The notes beneath the pieces were generated by a model, which was given only the letters and a program-made list of their open reading frames with translations, had not been told where the DNA came from and did no database searches. Positions 7,343 to 10,687 of a stretch of 10,687 nt of DNA are shown piece by piece (positions within the stretch are counted from its first letter, which is position 1; each line of letters starts with the position of its first letter). Source of the DNA: Contendibacter sp031732755 (lineage in GTDB: Bacteria; Pseudomonadota; Gammaproteobacteria; Competibacterales; Competibacteraceae); NCBI GenBank assembly GCA_031732755.1, contig JAVMKI010000072.1, positions 1 to 10,687 on the forward strand, written 5' to 3'. The translations under genes and the position numbers were made by a program.

Positions 7343-9265
7343 TCACGTCCGGGTCGCGGCGTCGGCCGCGGCCGCCGCCGCCAGGGCCGCCCGCAGGATT
7401 CGCAGCGCCTTGTCGTATTCGAAGCGCTCGATGGCTTTTCCCAACTCGACCGCCGTGGCTCCTAACGTTGCGGTGATGGCGGGCGCGGCCTCGCACCAAA
7501 CTTGGCTGGCTCGAGCGTCATCCTCGGCCAGGAAGGCTTCCAACTGGGCCAGGGTCTTGCGCGTCAGAGGATTATCCACCGCCACTGGCGCTGGTGGTGG
7601 AGCCTCGGCGGGGGTCGGCAACCAGCGCAGCAAGGTCGCGTAGAAGGCGTCTGGCTCCAGCGGTTTGGTCAGGAAGTCATCCATCCCCGCGTCCAGGCAA
7701 CGCTGACGGTCGACGGCGTAGGCGTTGGCGGTGATGGCTAGAATCGGTGGTAGCGCCGCCGCGCCGGGCAATTGGCGGATGGCGCGGGTCGCCGCCAGAC
7801 CGTCCATGACCGGCATCTGCAAATCCATTAACACCAGGGCGTAATCGCCGACGCGGGCCTTTTCCACCGCCTCACGGCCGTCCTGGGCCGTGTCCAGCAC
7901 CAGGCCCACCCGATCCAGCAGCTTCAGCGTGATCTCGCGGTTGATGGCGTTGTCCTCCGCCAGCAGCAGGCGCGCGCCCGCATGAAGCCGCCACAGTTCG
8001 GCTTCGGCATCCCTTGCGCGGGCGGACGGTTTGACCGATGGGGTATCGTGGCCGCGCTGAAGGCGCGCGGTGAACCAGAAAGTGCTGCCGACGCCCGGTT
8101 CGCTGCTCACGCCCGCGTCGCCGCCCATTAGTCGCGCCAGACGGCGGCTGATCGCCAGACCCAGACCGGCGCCGCCATGGCGGCGCGTGCTCGATGGGTC
8201 GACCTGCTCGAAGGCCGTGAACAGCTTGGGCAACTGCTCGGCGGCGATGCCGATGCCGGTATCCCGCACCTCGAAGCGCACCAGGAGTTCATCGCCGTGG
8301 TCTTCCAGCAAGCGGACGCTCACCGCGATGGAACCACGTTCGGTGAACTTGACGGCATTGCGGACGTAGTTGAGCAAGGTTTGGCGCAGGCGGGTCGGAT
8401 CGCCCCGCAACCAGCGTGGGACTCCATCGCTGTCCACCGTCAATGTCAGGCCCTTGGTCTGGGCCTGGTCGGCGATCATCGAACGCACCGGGTCCAGGAT
8501 TGTTTCCAGGGAAAAAGGGGTTTGCACCAATTCCAGCGTGCCGGCCTCGATGGTGGCCAAATCCAGAATATCGTTGATGAGGCCCAGCAAATGGTGGGCG
8601 GCGACATGGATCTTGCCCAGCCGATCCGCTTGTTCGGGCGTCGGTCCGGCTTGCCGCAGCAGGTGAGTCCATCCGATGATGGCGTTCATCGGCGTGCGGA
8701 TTTCGTGGCTCATGTTGGCCAGAAAAACGCTCTTGGCCCGATTCGCCGCCTCGGCGGCGTCCTTGGCGTCCCGCAGAGCGGCCTGCTGGCGCTCGTTGTC
8801 CAGGCAGAGCCGCAGATTGCGCGCGAATTTGGCCAGGATCGGGGGAAACAAGGCCCGGGCCTGGCGCACGATTCCGTCCAGCGGTTGCGTGGAAAATAGC
8901 AAGACATGGCCCACCTCCGGCAGGATCAGGTTGAGCGCATGGGTGTATTTCGCCCCTCCGGAGAACCAACCTTGCGCAACCTGAATATAATAACATTGCA
9001 ATGCCTGTGGTGGCCATGGCGCGGCTTGCCCTTCCAACGCGCGCAGAGACCGATTGCCGATGGTCACGTAGACTTGCGCCGCGCCATCGGTGGTCCGAAG
9101 ATCAGCGACCTGGGTATCGAGCAACAGTGCGCCGCAGGCACAACCGGTATGGGCCAGCAATTGCTGGAGCATGACCGTGGCCAGCGCGCGCGGCCGGGTT
9201 TCCCCGGCCATGGTCATGACCAGATCGTAGAGAATGCTGACCGATTGACTCTGGTTCAGGTCCAA
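7343..9265 (-). CDS. Soluble hybrid histidine kinase with GAF-like N-terminus (HisKA-HATPase-REC), no Hpt
   Basis: The product has 640 residues with no membrane segment, so it is cytoplasmic. Residues about 1-155 are a GAF-like or unclassified input region (SILYDLVMTMAGETR start), followed by a helical linker. HisKA carries H187 (MSHEIRTP); the HATPase has N303, DTGIG (335-339) and GGAGLGL (364-370); the receiver has D437 (AED), phospho-acceptor D481 and K534. After a short Pro/Ala linker (about 549-566) it ends in a helical module (570-626) very like the end of the next kinase, then an Ala-rich tail. Unlike that kinase it has no Hpt domain. The start is TTG, 10 bp inside the end of the FIST gene; no in-frame ATG or GTG exists upstream and no ribosome site is obvious, so coupled translation is likely. 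ATG at residue 17 is the alternative start. It probably reads signals through the FIST protein and passes phosphate through its neighbour's Hpt (inference). Confidence 0.92.
   Translation of the reverse strand: MDLNQSQSVSILYDLVMTMAGETRPRALATVMLQQLLAHTGCACGALLLDTQVADLRTTDGAAQVYVTIGNRSLRALEGQAAPWPPQALQCYYIQVAQGWFSGGAKYTHALNLILPEVGHVLLFSTQPLDGIVRQARALFPPILAKFARNLRLCLDNERQQAALRDAKDAAEAANRAKSVFLANMSHEIRTPMNAIIGWTHLLRQAGPTPEQADRLGKIHVAAHHLLGLINDILDLATIEAGTLELVQTPFSLETILDPVRSMIADQAQTKGLTLTVDSDGVPRWLRGDPTRLRQTLLNYVRNAVKFTERGSIAVSVRLLEDHGDELLVRFEVRDTGIGIAAEQLPKLFTAFEQVDPSSTRRHGGAGLGLAISRRLARLMGGDAGVSSEPGVGSTFWFTARLQRGHDTPSVKPSARARDAEAELWRLHAGARLLLAEDNAINREITLKLLDRVGLVLDTAQDGREAVEKARVGDYALVLMDLQMPVMDGLAATRAIRQLPGAAALPPILAITANAYAVDRQRCLDAGMDDFLTKPLEPDAFYATLLRWLPTPAEAPPPAPVAVDNPLTRKTLAQLEAFLAEDDARASQVWCEAAPAITATLGATAVELGKAIERFEYDKALRILRAALAAAAAADAATRT
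8617..8645 (-). repeat. 29-bp exact repeat shared by the two kinase genes
   Basis: The 29 bases at 8617-8645 are identical to 5629-5657 and encode the same part of HisKA (around the TPEQADRL motif) in each kinase. A second identical block of 22 bases covers the codons after the phospho-acceptor histidine. These are the best conserved parts of a tandem paralogue pair about 3 kb apart in direct orientation. Confidence 0.85.
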
Positions 9266-10395
9266 GGCAGGGCCATGATCGTCGCGTTATGAAAAGCCGG
9301 ATATTGCTGCTGCCCGGAGCCGATTTCCCCCAGGCACAAGGCGCCGACCAGTGGCGCGGGCGCCAGCCCTTCCACCAGCGCCACCAACTCCGCCGTGGCG
9401 GCCACTGGATCGAGATGCATCAGGCGACCGGCGCAGTAGAATGCCAGCACTCCGGTCGTGACCACGGAACGCACGCGCGCGCCCACCTCGCGCGCCGTTT
9501 CCAGACTGCCCGGCGTCACGGCCCGAACCACGCTGAGCAGCGCGTTTTCCGGTACTTCGCCGGCGCAGTAAACCGAGCCGTCCTCTTCCACCTTGATCGG
9601 GATGCGCACCAGCGATTCTCCCTGCGCGCGGTTGAGGGCGAAGGGGAAATGCACAGCGTAACGGTAGAAATTTTCCCGATTGAGGTCAATGCCATATTCG
9701 CTCGCCATCAGCTCGCGATACACCTCGAACGCGGGTCGACCATCGATGGTTTCGACCCGGCTGCCGGTGGTGGCGGTCGTTGCCCACAGGGCATCGCCGC
9801 CGCGATAGTGATGGGCCAGGGTCGCGCCGGGATGTTGTCGCAGCACCAAGGCCAGGACCGCTCCCGCCACGAAGGTTTCGCCATCGAACAGGCAGGGTAG
9901 GGGCTGGAAGGTTTCGCTGCCGACGCACACGCCGGCGTAGTTGACTTGGTCGCCGATTTCCAGGTAGAGGCGGTCGAGCAGGGAAGCTGCGTCCGGAATC
10001 ATGGTGTCCATGAGCAGCAGCAGGGTGTCTCCTCCATCCGCGTTGGCCTGGGTGACGACGAAATCGGCCAGTGCCGCCACCGCCGCGTCCGTGGCGCGAT
10101 ACCCCACATGGGGCATGGGTACGATCCGTCGTGGCGTCGCGGCGTCGAGGGCAACCAGAACCGCGCCCTCGCGCCAGAATCGGGTATCGGCAATCAGCCC
10201 CGGCACGACCGCGCCAAGCAGGGGCATGGCGGTGGTGGCGGCTGCCTGTTGCAACAGAGCCACCGCCTGATGGTCCTGTTCGCAGACCAACGCCAGAACA
10301 CCAGACTCAGGCCGCTGTTCGCGCCAACTTTGCAGGATAGCGGTAATATCTTGAGAGGTGAACGTGTCGAGATAGGCCCATGGCATCGGTTGCAT
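9256..10395 (-). CDS. FIST-domain sensory protein
   Basis: The 379-residue product matches the FIST family (FIST_N plus FIST_C), predicted cytoplasmic small-molecule sensors often found beside or fused to signalling proteins. The N-terminal half shows the expected alternating strands and helices (VLALVCEQDH; then LLGAVVPGLI near residue 60). The C-terminal half ends in the family signature GEIGSGQQQYPAFHN, close to the stop. No signal peptide or membrane segment is seen. The frame is open to 10470, but the ATG at 10395 has a strong ribosome site (AAGGAG, 10405-10410, 9 nt spacer) and the extra 25 residues are not family-like. The gene opens the operon and overlaps the soluble kinase gene by 10 bp, a tight coupling that suggests the two proteins act as sensor and kinase. 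A ligand for FIST proteins (amino acids have been proposed) cannot be read from sequence. Confidence 0.92.
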   Translation of the reverse strand: MQPMPWAYLDTFTSQDITAILQSWREQRPESGVLALVCEQDHQAVALLQQAAATTAMPLLGAVVPGLIADTRFWREGAVLVALDAATPRRIVPMPHVGYRATDAAVAALADFVVTQANADGGDTLLLLMDTMIPDAASLLDRLYLEIGDQVNYAGVCVGSETFQPLPCLFDGETFVAGAVLALVLRQHPGATLAHHYRGGDALWATTATTGSRVETIDGRPAFEVYRELMASEYGIDLNRENFYRYAVHFPFALNRAQGESLVRIPIKVEEDGSVYCAGEVPENALLSVVRAVTPGSLETAREVGARVRSVVTTGVLAFYCAGRLMHLDPVAATAELVALVEGLAPAPLVGALCLGEIGSGQQQYPAFHNATIMALPWT

Positions 10396-10404
10396 GGCGT
10401 TTGG

Positions 10405-10410
10405 CTCCTT
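10405..10410 (-). promoter_or_regulatory. Ribosome binding site deciding the FIST start
   Basis: AAGGAG on the minus strand, 9 nt before ATG 10395. It is the best ribosome site in the operon and sets the start against the upstream in-frame ATG at 10470. Confidence 0.8.
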
Positions 10411-10503
10411 GTTGCGGGGACAGTGGGTAGGGACGGGAAAATCGGGAGGCAGCGCGCTCGATCGTGGCATTCATCCAGCGCTCGGGAATTTCCTCTGGAC
10501 TCG

Positions 10504-10532
10504 GCCAGACGATCCTATCCTTTCGCCAGACG
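10504..10532. repeat. 8-bp direct repeat 21 bp apart upstream of the FIST operon
   Basis: GCCAGACG occurs at 10504-10511 and 10525-10532 (CGTCTGGC on the operon strand). The 21-bp period puts both copies on the same DNA face, as expected for a dimeric regulator. It lies about 110-140 bp before the FIST start. Short repeats of this size do occur by chance. Confidence 0.4.
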
Positions 10533-10590
10533 GTAATAATGGTCTTTTCGCACTAAAAGCGGTCATGGGCAAAAAATTACGGTCGACGCC

Positions 10591-10619
10591 TTGTCAATTC
10601 CATCGCCTTTGGTTACTCT
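10591..10619 (+). promoter_or_regulatory. Likely promoter of tRNA-Val
   Basis: TTGTCA at 10591-10596 (five of six to the -35 consensus) is spaced 17 bp from TACTCT at 10614-10619 (the key T, A and final T are kept). It is followed by a GC-rich discriminator (CCGCGCC), typical of stringently controlled stable-RNA promoters. Transcription would begin around 10626, about 10 nt before the tRNA. Confidence 0.55.
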
Positions 10620-10621
10620 TC

Positions 10622-10642
10622 CGCGCCTATCGCTTAGGCGCG
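10622..10642 (+). repeat. Perfect inverted repeat spanning the tRNA 5' acceptor strand
   Basis: CGCGCCTA (10622-10629) and TAGGCGCG (10635-10642) are exact reverse complements around a 5-nt loop. The right arm contains the whole 5' acceptor strand of the tRNA, so the left arm repeats what the tRNA's own 3' acceptor strand must be. Confidence 0.8.
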
Positions 10643-10687
10643 TAGCTCAGTTGGTTAGAGCACCACCTTGACATGGTGGGGGTCGTT
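10636..10687 (+). tRNA. tRNA-Val (anticodon GAC), truncated by the window end
   Basis: The acceptor 5' strand AGGCGCG (10636-10642) is followed by TA, the D arm GCTC...GAGC (10645-10661), and the anticodon stem CCACC/GGTGG (10663-10667 and 10675-10679) around TTGACAT with anticodon GAC at 10670-10672. The variable loop GGGTC follows. The window ends three bases into the T stem, so about 24 bases including the 3' acceptor strand are missing. The anticodon-arm sequence matches proteobacterial valine tRNAs. It is divergent from the FIST operon. Confidence 0.95.

Overview
The window looks like chromosomal DNA of a GC-rich gammaproteobacterium. The partial tRNA-Val(GAC) at the right edge has a gamma/beta-proteobacterial sequence, gene starts are mostly Shine-Dalgarno led, and multidomain hybrid kinases and c-di-GMP genes are densely packed. 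A Competibacter/Chromatiales-like host would fit, but that is only an impression from protein style. No transposase, integrase, CRISPR array or rRNA was recognised.

Layout. Positions 1-528 hold no gene I can defend; the stretch is more AT-rich than the rest and carries a 13-bp tandem duplication and a possible promoter. Two plus-strand genes follow. The first (529-1677) encodes a CheY-like receiver domain on a long helical region with an in-frame 12-bp minisatellite (ETAR repeats) and a C-terminal membrane anchor. The second (1745-2734) encodes an N-terminally anchored long coiled-coil protein. They converge on a four-gene minus-strand operon at 10395-2796. Upstream of that operon a short regulatory region separates it from a divergent tRNA-Val gene that runs off the right edge.

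The minus-strand operon reads, in order of transcription: a FIST-domain sensor protein; a soluble hybrid histidine kinase (HisKA-HATPase-REC, no Hpt); a membrane hybrid kinase with a periplasmic PhnD-like binding domain (PAS-HisKA-HATPase-REC-Hpt); and a REC-HD-GYP c-di-GMP phosphodiesterase. The first two genes overlap by 10 bp, the two kinase genes are separated by 3 bp, and the last gap is 41 bp. The set reads as a self-contained phosphorelay: a cytoplasmic FIST/GAF-like input and a periplasmic PhnD-like input could share the single Hpt and converge on c-di-GMP degradation. The two kinases are paralogues from a tandem duplication and share an extra C-terminal helical module of about 57 residues.

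The most interesting points are the architecture of this relay, the Hpt present in only one of the paired kinases, the shared C-terminal module, and the neighbouring pair of membrane-anchored receiver and coiled-coil proteins that resembles no system I can name.
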